The position numbers and the translations under genes were made by a program. A stretch of 32,784 nucleotides of DNA from Gammaproteobacteria bacterium (GTDB taxonomy: Bacteria; Pseudomonadota; Gammaproteobacteria; Granulosicoccales; Granulosicoccaceae): assembly GCA_019634245.1 (NCBI GenBank), contig JAHQVR010000288.1, forward strand, positions 1 to 32,784, written 5' to 3'. Position 1 is the first letter of the stretch, and each line of letters opens with the position of its first letter. Positions 16,688-24,633 of the stretch are shown here, piece by piece. The notes beneath the pieces are model-generated. The model was given only the letters and a program-made list of their open reading frames with translations. It was not told where the DNA came from and made no database searches.

Positions 16688-17098
16688 ATGAAAAAAACAG
16701 GATCCTGTCTTTGTGGAAGTGTCCACTATTCTGTGAACGGCCCTCTGCGACCGATCTGTGCTTGTCATTGCACCCAATGCAGAAAAACCAGCGGACACTA
16801 TGTGGCTGCCACTCAATGTGCAGCCACAGACATTAAGATTGCAGAAGGTGATCTTAGATGGTACGCATCCTCAGATACGGCCGAACGTGGATTTTGTGGC
16901 CAATGTGGTAGCAATTTATTCTGGCGTCAACACAATAGCCCCACGATATCCATTTGGGCTGGAAGCTTAGATGGGGAAACCGATCTAACGCTCGTGCATC
17001 AAATTCACGTAGACACAAAAGGAGATTATTACGAGCTGCCGGATGCAGAGATTATCGATCAAGAACAATTAAGAAATTTTAGTCACAATTACAATTAA
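16688..17098 (+). CDS. GFA/CENP-V family zinc protein
   Basis: This is a small zinc-binding protein of the GFA family, whose founding member was described as a glutathione-dependent formaldehyde-activating enzyme. Zinc ligands are visible as CLCG (Cys7, Cys9), CHCTQC (Cys26, Cys28, Cys31) and FCGQCGSNLFW. The IHVDTKGDYYELPD tail is typical. At 136 residues it is complete. Many members have no proven formaldehyde role. However, sarcosine demethylation can release formaldehyde, so its position at the end of the C1 operon is suggestive. It has no clear ribosome site and is separated from fhs by a 192-bp gap, so it may have its own promoter. Its 3' end is only 4 nt from the convergent MarR gene. 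Confidence 0.87.
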   Translation: MKKTGSCLCGSVHYSVNGPLRPICACHCTQCRKTSGHYVAATQCAATDIKIAEGDLRWYASSDTAERGFCGQCGSNLFWRQHNSPTISIWAGSLDGETDLTLVHQIHVDTKGDYYELPDAEIIDQEQLRNFSHNYN

Positions 17099-17102
17099 AC
17101 AC

Positions 17103-17576
17103 CTAGCTCGTCGGTTTAAATGGATGATCCTCTAAATAGCGCCCCACTTTACGCATCGCCTCGCCAATGGCATCACACTCATCATCGCTGATAGCGCCAC
17201 ACATGTAGTTGGTTAACTCAACTTGCACAGTGAGTCCTTTCTCAGCCAGCCTAGCACCTTTGCTTGTCAGGTATAAGCGACGCAGGCGTCGATCATTAAC
17301 ATCCGGTTTGCGTTTTATCCAATTCCGTTTTTCCATGTCAGGCAATAGCATGGATAAATTTGAGCGTCCCACCAAAAGCTTATCTGCCAATTCTCTCTGA
17401 GTGAGACCTGGAAATCGAAAGATGGCTGCTAAGGCATCGTATTGCGGCAGTTCTAAACCCACCTCCGACAGCCCATCGCTCAGCGCCTTTCTAACCAACA
17501 GATTGGCTTTCCCACAAGAAACCCAATTACGAAATCGCGAATGTTCCCAGGGCATCGGAGAGTTTGAGGTGGACAT
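17103..17576 (-). CDS. MarR-family transcription regulator
   Basis: This is a winged-helix repressor of 157 residues. The DNA-binding core spans about residues 50-110 (LPQYDALAAIFRFPGLTQRE, then LLVGRSNLSMLLPDMEKRNW and wing residues PDVNDRRLRRLYLTSKG), the standard MarR pattern. A Cys in the N-terminal helix (WVSCGK) could in principle sense oxidants or electrophiles, but that is speculative. The ATG has AGGAA upstream. It is divergent from an alpha/beta hydrolase, and two matched palindromes lie in the 72 bp between them. It therefore probably represses itself and the hydrolase. The ligand is unknown. Confidence 0.9.
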   Translation of the reverse strand: MSTSNSPMPWEHSRFRNWVSCGKANLLVRKALSDGLSEVGLELPQYDALAAIFRFPGLTQRELADKLLVGRSNLSMLLPDMEKRNWIKRKPDVNDRRLRRLYLTSKGARLAEKGLTVQVELTNYMCGAISDDECDAIGEAMRKVGRYLEDHPFKPTS

Positions 17577-17598
17577 GATCTGTTCCTGGTGGCATTTA

Positions 17599-17633
17599 GT
17601 TCAATATTGAACTATTATTGTTCAACTTTGAAC
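17599..17633. promoter_or_regulatory. twin MarR operators GTTCAA-N2-TTGAAC
   Basis: Two 14-bp sites, GTTCAATATTGAAC at 17599-17612 and GTTCAACTTTGAAC at 17620-17633, share perfect 6-bp arms and are 21 bp apart, so they lie on the same helix face. They are between the divergent MarR gene and the hydrolase, the classic position for MarR autoregulation. They also argue for the hydrolase start at 17649, since an upstream GTG start would put both operators inside the coding region. Confidence 0.7.
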
Positions 17634-17648
17634 TTTATTAGGCATCTT

Positions 17649-18548
17649 ATGGCTGTTAATCCCCCCATAATTGTACCTTTAGTGTTTAAGGCCTTGTCTG
17701 CTTTCGCACCGAGGACGGCTGGTCACCTCGGCTTTAAGCTCTTTTGTCGCCCCCTGTCTGCCAAACGGGTGAACCGTGTCCAGCGAGCCGTGCAGCCAAT
17801 AGCCGAGGAATTGATGGCGGCCGCAACAATCGACACCCTAGCGTTCCCAGAAGGCAATGGAACTCAGAGGCATATAACCACCTACACATTTGAACCGAGC
17901 GAGCAGCCAGCGATCAAAACAACGCTGTTGCTGCATGGTTGGTCCAGTCGCGCTACCCATCTGTTGGCCTTCGTACCCCAACTTACCCAACAGGGGCATC
18001 GGGTTGTGGCCGTTGATTTTCCTGCCCATGGATTATCCGATGGCCGCACCTTTCATCTGCCACTGGGTGTTCGAGCATTGCACGCAGTTAAGGATCGCTT
18101 TACCGATTGGGATAGCATTATCGCTCACTCTTTGGGTGGTCCGGTGGCAACATCATTGGTTTCTGGAGCGATAGAAGGATTTGATCCTATCTCAGTGCGA
18201 CGAATGGTATTGATCAGCTCTCCGAACTCTATGCCTAGAATTTTTGCACAATACGCGCGAATGATAGGCTTGAGTGGAGTGGCCGAAAATATGCTCAATG
18301 GCTATGTTGTCGATCTGGCGGGTAATCCTTTGAGTTCGTTTATCGCTAGTGAGCAACTAGCCACATCCAGAGTACAAACCCTGGTGATGCACGATCCGGG
18401 TGATCAGGAAGTACCGTTTTCTGAAGCCGCTGATCTAGTCAAAGCCGGCGCTCATGTACAGCTACAGGAAGTTCGAGATGTGGGCCATCGACGAATTCTA
18501 TATTCATCTGATGTGATAGAACGAGCCGCCCGTTTTTGCACTGAGTAA
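17649..18548 (+). CDS. alpha/beta hydrolase
   Basis: This is a soluble or loosely membrane-associated alpha/beta hydrolase of 299 residues. The oxyanion region is LLLHGWSSR, the nucleophile elbow AHSLGG (Ser) and the acid probably Asp in MHDPGDQEVPF. The catalytic His is in DVGHRRIL near the C-terminus. A somewhat hydrophobic N-terminal stretch (IIVPLVFKALSAFAPRTAG) precedes the domain. Substrate cannot be told from sequence. The start at ATG 17649 is preferred to a GTG at 17589 because the MarR operators lie between them. It is divergent from, and likely controlled by, the MarR regulator. Confidence 0.85.
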   Translation: MAVNPPIIVPLVFKALSAFAPRTAGHLGFKLFCRPLSAKRVNRVQRAVQPIAEELMAAATIDTLAFPEGNGTQRHITTYTFEPSEQPAIKTTLLLHGWSSRATHLLAFVPQLTQQGHRVVAVDFPAHGLSDGRTFHLPLGVRALHAVKDRFTDWDSIIAHSLGGPVATSLVSGAIEGFDPISVRRMVLISSPNSMPRIFAQYARMIGLSGVAENMLNGYVVDLAGNPLSSFIASEQLATSRVQTLVMHDPGDQEVPFSEAADLVKAGAHVQLQEVRDVGHRRILYSSDVIERAARFCTE

Positions 18549-18595
18549 GGAACCACACAGGACTCTACTGTTGTGAGAGGCTCTTGCTATTCATT

Positions 18596-18633
18596 CTCTA
18601 TAAAGCTCCAAACTCTCTATAAAGCTTCAAACT
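18596..18633. repeat. tandem 19-bp repeat
   Basis: Two adjacent 19-bp units, CTCTATAAAGCTCCAAACT and CTCTATAAAGCTTCAAACT, differ at one position. They lie in the 94-bp gap between the convergent hydrolase and amino-acid-binding protein genes. No hairpin followed by T-run was found, so termination by these is not supported. Probably replication slippage. Confidence 0.8.
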
Positions 18634-18642
18634 GTTTTCCCA

Positions 18643-19668
18643 TTAACGAATAGGGGGAGCGTACATCAATCCACCATCGGTCCACAGAGCATTAACCCCT
18701 CTGGCTAAACCGATCGGAGTATCCACACCTAGGTGTCGCGCATAGCTCTCGCCATAATTCCCCACAGATCGAACGATGTTGGCGCACCAGGCGTTGTCCA
18801 ATCCCAATTGTTCACCAAGCTCCCCTTCCAATCCTAGTAACCGTCGGGCAGCCGGGGTGCTTGCCGTTGATGGGTTATCCACGTTCGCTGATGTTACGCC
18901 CATTTCCTCAGCATTAATCATGCAGTTCAACGTCCACTTAACAATCTTAAACCACTGATCCTGACCATCTGCCACCATTGGCCCCAGCGGTTCCTTGGAA
19001 ATGATCTCAGGCAATATGACATGCGCATCGGGCTGATCAAACGTGGTTCTCTGAGCCGCTAAGGCTGATCGGTCGGTACTAATGGCCTCGCACTCACCAT
19101 TTTCATAGCCTGCAAATGCGAGGCTGGAATCTGGATAAACTACTGTTCTAAATCGCATTCGATTAACGGCGAAGTAATCTTCAGCGTTTAAAGCGGTGGT
19201 TGTGCCTTCTGCGATACAGAGCGATTTGTTATCCAACTCCAACGCACTTCTGACACCGGTACGCTTGTTGGTCATAAATCCCTGACCATCATAGTAGTTA
19301 ACACCGACAAATTGCCCGTAGAGAGATTGTCTTGAGATAGTCCACGTGGTGTTACGAGCCAACACATCAAATTCACCGGCCAACAGTGAATCAAATCGTT
19401 CAGAAGAACTCGTCGGAATAAATTCAGTGGCACTCGGATCGCCTAACACCGCTGCGGCGACAGCGCGGCAGAAATCGATATCCAATCCAGCGTATTCGTC
19501 CAAACTATTTGAGGTTGAGAAACCCGGAAGATTGGCATTTACACCACAAATGACTTTCTCCGCAGAACGTACCTGAGCTAATTTGGATTGACTCTGTGCT
19601 GTCACAGTACTCAGACCAAGGCTCCAAAGAGCTAGCACCAGGAATGCTTTTGTTGTTTTTAAGTGCAT
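18643..19668 (-). CDS. amino-acid ABC transporter binding protein (AapJ/BztA-like)
   Basis: This is a periplasmic solute-binding protein for polar L-amino acids, family 3. The signal peptide covers about residues 1-24 (cleavage near STVTA). The mature protein has the family opening VRSAEKVICGVNANLPGFS, GLDIDFCRAVAAAVLGD, LARNTTWTISRQ, the YENGECEAISTDRSALAAQR hinge and KWTLNCMINAEEMGV. These point to the AapJ/BztA group (glutamate, glutamine, aspartate). The length of 341 residues is normal. GGAG lies 4 nt upstream of the ATG. No permease or ATPase genes adjoin it, so it is an orphan that must use a transporter encoded elsewhere. It follows the thioredoxin-like gene by 43 nt and may share its transcript. 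Confidence 0.9.
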   Translation of the reverse strand: MHLKTTKAFLVLALWSLGLSTVTAQSQSKLAQVRSAEKVICGVNANLPGFSTSNSLDEYAGLDIDFCRAVAAAVLGDPSATEFIPTSSSERFDSLLAGEFDVLARNTTWTISRQSLYGQFVGVNYYDGQGFMTNKRTGVRSALELDNKSLCIAEGTTTALNAEDYFAVNRMRFRTVVYPDSSLAFAGYENGECEAISTDRSALAAQRTTFDQPDAHVILPEIISKEPLGPMVADGQDQWFKIVKWTLNCMINAEEMGVTSANVDNPSTASTPAARRLLGLEGELGEQLGLDNAWCANIVRSVGNYGESYARHLGVDTPIGLARGVNALWTDGGLMYAPPIR

Positions 19669-19711
19669 ACGTCTCCAATGCCAGGCTTACACTGGCAAGC
19701 TACTTCTCATG

Positions 19712-20188
19712 TTATTGCCGCACCACCGAATCGAGTGCTGCTCGTTCGATTGGGCCAGTATGCATACCCACAAGATTTCCGTTCGGGTCGTACATAACAT
19801 AGGTGGGCGTGGCATGGTAAGGCTTACCCACCTCCTCCACAAACTGCTTATATATAACGTCATCAAAGGCGACAAAATTTGTATAGGTCGTTTTGTTTTT
19901 GTCAATTCGAGCTTGTATCTGTTTCTGATATTTTGGCCCATCCAACGCAATTCCTATCACATTGGCACGGGACTGCTTATGAGCCTGATAGAACGACTCA
20001 ATCATTGGTTTCTGCGCTTCGCAAGGCACGCAATCAAGTGACCAAAACATCACCAACGTCCATCGACCATCACCTAAATACTCATGCAAATTAATACGTT
20101 CCGCAGCCAAATTTTGCATTAAAAAGGCCTGAGCAGGGCTAGCGATCATGCCAACGAACAGGATCAAACTCAGCATAAAATGTCGCAT
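19712..20188 (-). CDS. periplasmic TlpA-like thioredoxin-fold protein
   Basis: This is an exported thiol-disulfide protein of 158 residues. A signal peptide (residues about 1-21, SPAQA cleavage) is followed by a thioredoxin fold with the redox motif CVPC in MFWSLDCVPCEAQKP. The cis-proline region is YHATPTYVMYDPNG. This matches TlpA/ResA-type reductases that keep periplasmic cysteines reduced. The ATG at 20188 is chosen because it alone yields a signal peptide; the frame is open upstream to 20401, but that part overlaps the preceding lipoprotein gene. It starts 17 nt after that gene. The two OmpA-like lipoproteins upstream each have a cysteine pair in the C-terminal domain and are candidate clients. 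Confidence 0.83.
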   Translation of the reverse strand: MRHFMLSLILFVGMIASPAQAFLMQNLAAERINLHEYLGDGRWTLVMFWSLDCVPCEAQKPMIESFYQAHKQSRANVIGIALDGPKYQKQIQARIDKNKTTYTNFVAFDDVIYKQFVEEVGKPYHATPTYVMYDPNGNLVGMHTGPIERAALDSVVRQ

Positions 20189-20205
20189 ATCTTTACAACC
20201 GTCTC

Positions 20206-21378
20206 TCACAAATTCACTAAAGGACGATGATGCACTATTTCTACCGGAGAAGGGGAGTTGTCGGTGGGATGACGAAAATCGGCACGCCGACAAGGCGCAA
20301 TCAACAATGATTGAACTGGCACTCCGTGACCAATAAATTCTTCTTCCACTCGAATGCCGCGTGCCAAAGCAGAATCGTTCGAACCATCGGCATCGGTACA
20401 AGCCGTAATCTCATACACATCCCCTACCTCGAACTCACGAACCAGCAATCGCACAGCCTGCTTATTGCCCACACCCATCAGGCGAGTCTGGTTATCGTTG
20501 AATATTAAAACCGCTCTTCGCAAGCGTTCGAATTCGTTTAAATCTATCGCGGCATTACCTAAGTCGGCCAAGCTATTGCGCCGCCGCGCTTGCTCAAACA
20601 CTTGTCGCTGCGCTGTTCTACGATCTACTGGTGTTTCATCGTAGTCATTAACGCTTACCTCCTTAATCTTAGGCACCTCTGTGTCTTGCCCTGGCAGATC
20701 AATCCCTGAAATAAAAACATCCGCTCCACCCTGCTCCACAAAGATATCCTCAGCCAGCTCAACATCTGGACCGAGCCGCGTTCCTGACACAGACATTAGC
20801 GATGACGGGTAAATGCCTTTTTCGTTATTGACGTACTCACGCTGAACTCGAACCACACCTACTGCTATTTCGTAATCGTTAATCGGCCCAGCATCGGTTT
20901 CAGCCACCCGTTTCTTGTAGCTCAAATAATTTAGCCCCGCATCGTCCTGAACGCGTTGTAGCCCATAACCGGCCTCTTCAAGCGTGCGCACTACAACATT
21001 GCCAAACGCCGTCTTGGGAGGTGACACCTGCAGTGTTACAGATACAGGATTCAATTCTGGCAACTGAACTAATGCGGCTACTAAGTCTGTTGCCACCAAT
21101 CGCAATTGCAAAAGCTCTGGCACCGATGTAGCGGCGACAACGGCTGCATTTCCGCCAAGCCTGGGTAAAAACAACGCATCGTTCCGACCACTATTGGGAT
21201 TGGAAGGATTTTGAGCGTTAAATTCTTCTGGCAGTCTTATCGTTACCGGCTTCAACGTACTGATTTTGTCAATGCGAAAGTTAGTTTCACCTGCTGAATT
21301 ACTTGGACCTTCATCGGTTGCACAGCCGTACAACAAAGTCATCAAACCCCAAGTGAGTAGCTGTGTCGAGATCTTCAA
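20206..21378 (-). CDS. OmpA-like lipoprotein, second of a tandem pair
   Basis: This is a putative outer-membrane lipoprotein of unknown role. The lipobox is LLYGC, about 17 residues after the start. A central domain has LEEAGYGLQRVQDDAG followed by NYLSYKK, resembling small secretin/STN-type folds. The C-terminal region from about residue 290 is OmpA-like (RRAVLIFNDNQTRLMG, GSNDSALARGIRVEEEFIG). Cys327 and Cys363 flank that domain (TACTDAD and IAPCRR). I chose TTG 21378, which forms a TTGA overlap with the stop of the preceding gene and has GGAG 9 nt upstream. The open frame extends to 21450, but without a signal peptide at that start. The whole layout is shared with the preceding gene, so the two are paralogues. 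Confidence 0.72.
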   Translation of the reverse strand: MKISTQLLTWGLMTLLYGCATDEGPSNSAGETNFRIDKISTLKPVTIRLPEEFNAQNPSNPNSGRNDALFLPRLGGNAAVVAATSVPELLQLRLVATDLVAALVQLPELNPVSVTLQVSPPKTAFGNVVVRTLEEAGYGLQRVQDDAGLNYLSYKKRVAETDAGPINDYEIAVGVVRVQREYVNNEKGIYPSSLMSVSGTRLGPDVELAEDIFVEQGGADVFISGIDLPGQDTEVPKIKEVSVNDYDETPVDRRTAQRQVFEQARRRNSLADLGNAAIDLNEFERLRRAVLIFNDNQTRLMGVGNKQAVRLLVREFEVGDVYEITACTDADGSNDSALARGIRVEEEFIGHGVPVQSLLIAPCRRADFRHPTDNSPSPVEIVHHRPLVNL

Positions 21379-22502
21379 GTGCTTCGTCTCCACAGTTCGA
21401 TAACCACACCGCGGGCTGGAAACTCTTCTGCCACTGTAGGTGCCCAACAACCTTCATCCAGAATCTTATCGCGGCCAACCCCGAGCGAAACAAGTTCTTT
21501 GGTTATCCGGCTCGCTCTACCCAATGCCAGACCTTCATTGCCGATATCTAATTTCGTCACACCATTGCTACAGCCAATTAATCCAATCAAATCAGTTTTT
21601 TCAAAATACTCGTTGAGAAAAGTGCTTATCACTTTCTTGCCAGCGCTACCCAGTCTCATCGAATCATTGGGAAATATTATGGTGCGTCTATCGATACGAT
21701 CATAATTATCGGTAATGGAATTAAACGCACTCGTGCCATAGAAGCGATTGTTAATCTCCACTTTGCTTGAGTTAAGTGCAATCAGCGAAGGACCAATTGG
21801 AACATCAGACTCCTGCTCAGCTAGTGGGTCTTTGAGTAACGATATGACGGGCACATCGTCGATAGCTAACTGCGAACCAATGTACTCAACGCGCGACACT
21901 AGTGGATCGTTGGCAACGATAGTTCCAAAGCGACGATCATCGAGATTTACCCGAGTTCGAGTGCCAGCGATTTGCATAGGACTGATAGGCCGAACGTCTT
22001 GCGAGCCAATGCGGGTGTACGTGCGCATCATTTCGATACTGCCCACACGTATTAAGAACTCAAAATTTTGTGCATTTTCAATACTGCCTTCATTGATTTT
22101 CTGAAAGCTTAAGTAATGAGCTCCTTGATCTGCATCCACCAACTGTATTCCATAACCACGCGCGGCCAATTCACGGAGAACCGTCTCTCCATCCGATCCC
22201 TGTGTGGATTGCCCTACTTGTATGGTGGTGTGCACCGGATCCAGCACTTGCTGAAGCATGGATAATAAATCGGCGACAGCATAAGCCTCAGGCGTTAATG
22301 TGACTGCTGGTCCATTGCTATTCGCTGGGGAGCTGGGTACTTCGGAGGTTGCCTCCTCCTGAGAGGCTCCATTGACAGCGCCGGGCCCGCGCTCAGTCGG
22401 TACCGACTGACAGGCAACTAACCCGAAAGCCAAGCTCAAGACTCCCAACGCAAACACACGTGTTCTTAAATAAGTGAAGTAATTCTCACTTTTTGGGATC
22501 AT
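21375..22502 (-). CDS. OmpA-like lipoprotein, first of a tandem pair
   Basis: This is a putative outer-membrane lipoprotein. A signal of about 30 residues ends in the lipobox LVAC. A low-complexity Pro/Ser/Glu linker follows. Next is a central domain with LRELAARGYGIQLVDADQG followed by AHYLSFQK, clearly like its neighbour. The C-terminal OmpA-like domain has RRTIIFPNDSMRLGSAGKK and NEGLALGRASRITKEL, where OmpA proteins bind peptidoglycan. A cysteine pair (LIGCSNG and DEGCWAP) sits in the same places as in the paralogue. The start is uncertain: ATG codons at 22502, 22511 and 22529 and an upstream start at 22568 are in frame and none has a good ribosome site. 22502 gives the shortest normal signal. 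Function not recognised. Confidence 0.72.
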   Translation of the reverse strand: MIPKSENYFTYLRTRVFALGVLSLAFGLVACQSVPTERGPGAVNGASQEEATSEVPSSPANSNGPAVTLTPEAYAVADLLSMLQQVLDPVHTTIQVGQSTQGSDGETVLRELAARGYGIQLVDADQGAHYLSFQKINEGSIENAQNFEFLIRVGSIEMMRTYTRIGSQDVRPISPMQIAGTRTRVNLDDRRFGTIVANDPLVSRVEYIGSQLAIDDVPVISLLKDPLAEQESDVPIGPSLIALNSSKVEINNRFYGTSAFNSITDNYDRIDRRTIIFPNDSMRLGSAGKKVISTFLNEYFEKTDLIGLIGCSNGVTKLDIGNEGLALGRASRITKELVSLGVGRDKILDEGCWAPTVAEEFPARGVVIELWRRST

Positions 22503-22676
22503 AGTCAACATTGGGAATTTGGTGGGCATAGTGCCAATCTCCAGCCATTTGTTGGCGTCACAGGCCACACGGCGATTGCATCGCCATAGAGTACCGTTTG
22601 GACAACATTGCAGCCAGCGAAAGTGTCACGAATTGCTCGCTAACACACACCTTAACCCTACAAAATCAGGCGGCGC

Positions 22677-23486
22677 CTACCTAGGCATCAGTTTGGCTTC
22701 ACTTTGCAGCAACGGAGTCAAGATTGTCAGCGCGTGATCCTGCAATTCTTGCCATGCGCGAACACACTCCGTCCGGCGCTGAGCAGAATCCAGTACTGCG
22801 GGCAGCAGCGGTTCAATCTGATCGGGAGAGTAACCTAAAATCCAGCACTCGATCTCTCGCTGTCGTGACGCGTTGATCGCATGCTTGTGCCAAAAATCTT
22901 CCAGCCCACCGTCCAGCTTTTGGGAGGCTTCGGCGAACACTCTGACATCCTGATACCACTGCTCTGCTCCATTGGGCCAATGAGTTAACATAATCCAGGT
23001 CGACAACCGTTGTGCGATCTCATCCGAATCGACACTGCTGTCACGCACTAACGCATGCCCGAGCAAGTGATAGAGCGTGTATTCGACCACATCGATGGCA
23101 CGATTCAACGCATTGTCACCCTCGTCTAATAATTCAACTTGGCTCTTAATGGCGTTTTCTAAATAGGAAAATGGCAGCTTTATAGCGTGCTGCTCATGAT
23201 CATAGGAGGGCCCTTCTGAGGAACCTATAACGATTGACAATGGATCTTCAGTGTTGAAGTTTTCAGAAATAACGCGCACGAAATCTGTGATGACATTACT
23301 GTCGGCTAGATATGACGCCAGCAGCGCTTCTTTTTCGCTGATGTTGTTATTTTGCCACTGAAAACTGACATCTGCACGCGCACTTTGTGTCAAGCAACCG
23401 ACAATCAAGGCAGCACTTAAACTGCACCAAAGTAGAAGTTTTCTAGGCAAAATTCGACTCTTATCGCGTAAGTTCACACCTAACAT
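22677..23486 (-). CDS. DUF4344-like protein with a broken HExxH motif
   Basis: This is an exported 269-residue protein resembling DUF4344 putative metallopeptidases. The N-terminus is a signal with either a lipobox (IVGC) or signal peptidase I cleavage after QSARA. The family zinc motif should read HELGHAL after a VVEFTLYH block. Here it is VVEYTLYHLLGHALV, so both histidines remain but the catalytic Glu is Leu. The following acidic region DEIAQRLSTW replaces the usual EEDAADQ. The ECWILGYSPD block matches the family C-terminus. It is probably not an active peptidase, and may be a binding protein or a scaffold. It lies 174 bp upstream of the first OmpA-like lipoprotein start, same strand. Confidence 0.65.
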   Translation of the reverse strand: MLGVNLRDKSRILPRKLLLWCSLSAALIVGCLTQSARADVSFQWQNNNISEKEALLASYLADSNVITDFVRVISENFNTEDPLSIVIGSSEGPSYDHEQHAIKLPFSYLENAIKSQVELLDEGDNALNRAIDVVEYTLYHLLGHALVRDSSVDSDEIAQRLSTWIMLTHWPNGAEQWYQDVRVFAEASQKLDGGLEDFWHKHAINASRQREIECWILGYSPDQIEPLLPAVLDSAQRRTECVRAWQELQDHALTILTPLLQSEAKLMPR

Positions 23487-23590
23487 GGCAATTACACTGG
23501 ATTCAAAGCCCTATCCGTTAAAGCTTTTGCTGACTCCCAAACCTGACAGTCATTCCAGAATAGCGCGATGATAACGCTTTAGCTAGAATT

Positions 23591-23998
23591 TTAATGCGAC
23601 AGGGTAATTTTTGCTGCACCCGCGCCCACAATTGCTACTAGTGACGTTAACGCTGTGCCCCAAATAACGTCTACCAGGCTCATCAAAGGCGGCCAATTTT
23701 TTAACGTCGCCCAATTCGTCACATCGTAGGTGCCGTAAGCCAGAAAACCCAGCACAGCCCCGTAAAAGGCAACTTCACCAAAATTCAATGCCGGCAGGTT
23801 TGGTCTTATTACCAATACGACGATTCCAGCTGCATAAAATAGGTAGAAAACGGCTGCTGGAGCAAATAGAACCGGCTTGCGCATCAGGTCGCCGAGCTGA
23901 CTCGCGTAAAAATTCTTAGCGATCACTCCCAGCCAAATTCCATCGATAATCAAAAACGCAATCAGAGTAGCGAAGTAAGCGATGACATATATTTTCAT
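23591..23998 (-). CDS. DUF2177 family inner-membrane protein
   Basis: This small membrane protein of 135 residues has about four transmembrane helices. It matches DUF2177, with the IDGIWLGVIAKNFYASQLGDLM opening (residues about 18-39), a GAVLGFLAYGTYDVTNWATL block and a final VDVIWGTALTSLV helix. Function is unknown in the family. It is on the minus strand, downstream of the RluA-type gene with an 18-bp gap, so cotranscription is possible. Nothing odd in the sequence. Confidence 0.85.
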   Translation of the reverse strand: MKIYVIAYFATLIAFLIIDGIWLGVIAKNFYASQLGDLMRKPVLFAPAAVFYLFYAAGIVVLVIRPNLPALNFGEVAFYGAVLGFLAYGTYDVTNWATLKNWPPLMSLVDVIWGTALTSLVAIVGAGAAKITLSH

Positions 23999-24016
23999 GA
24001 GAGCTCTGTAGTGAGA

Positions 24017-24631
24017 TTAAAAAGGCGCTGAACTTTTAAAGTGCACTCTGTGAGAGGTCGTTGGGTGAATCAAACTTAGAAAGTCAGCATGTAAATGCAG
24101 GCGATCTGACAGCGAGCTTGATCCATACAATCGATCTCCTAGGATCGCCGAGCTCAAACCTCTGTTGCTCGCAGCGACAACACGAAGTTGATGAGTTCGA
24201 CCTGTGAGCGGATAGAGATGAATGCGGTTGCCCCCAGCTCCGATCTTCTGCCATGTAGTGATCGACAACTTACCCTCGGCAGCCACTTTTTGTCTTGGTC
24301 TATTCACATAATCCGGCATCAGCGGCAGCTCAATGCGCCCTCCCAGACCAGTCGGTACATTGACTAATACAGCCGTGTATCTTTTCTGGATCAGTCTCCG
24401 TTCAAACTGCTGATGCAGGCAACGGTGCGATTCCACATTTTTCGCGAATACCATCAAGCCAGACGTATCCATATCCAAACGATGCACCAGTGTTGGCCCA
24501 TCATACTGATCAATGTACTGCTTGACTGCGGTATCCACCGACCCATCCATGGTCTTACCCGGTTGCGATAGAACACCGGTGGGTTTATTGATCACCAATA
24601 TACTGTGGTCTTCGAAAACGATATCTAACAC
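24017..24631 (-). CDS. RluA-family pseudouridine synthase
   Basis: This enzyme converts uridine to pseudouridine in rRNA or tRNA. The catalytic motif HRLDMDTSGLMVFAKN gives Asp53 as the catalytic residue. Other family blocks are LVINKPTGVLSQPG near the start and LYPLTGRTHQLRVVAAS toward the C-terminus. At 204 residues it has no S4 domain, like E. coli RluA. The substrate position cannot be named from sequence. The start is GTG at 24631, 2 nt after the upstream TSUP gene, so the two are probably coupled. Confidence 0.9.
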   Translation of the reverse strand: MLDIVFEDHSILVINKPTGVLSQPGKTMDGSVDTAVKQYIDQYDGPTLVHRLDMDTSGLMVFAKNVESHRCLHQQFERRLIQKRYTAVLVNVPTGLGGRIELPLMPDYVNRPRQKVAAEGKLSITTWQKIGAGGNRIHLYPLTGRTHQLRVVAASNRGLSSAILGDRLYGSSSLSDRLHLHADFLSLIHPTTSHRVHFKSSAPF

Positions 24632-24633
24632 AG

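Noticed and set aside
20189..20401. Long N-terminal extension of the thioredoxin-like protein
   Set aside because: The extension is the antisense-free overlap with the OmpA-like lipoprotein gene, is rich in Arg, Ser and Cys, and would bury the signal peptide.
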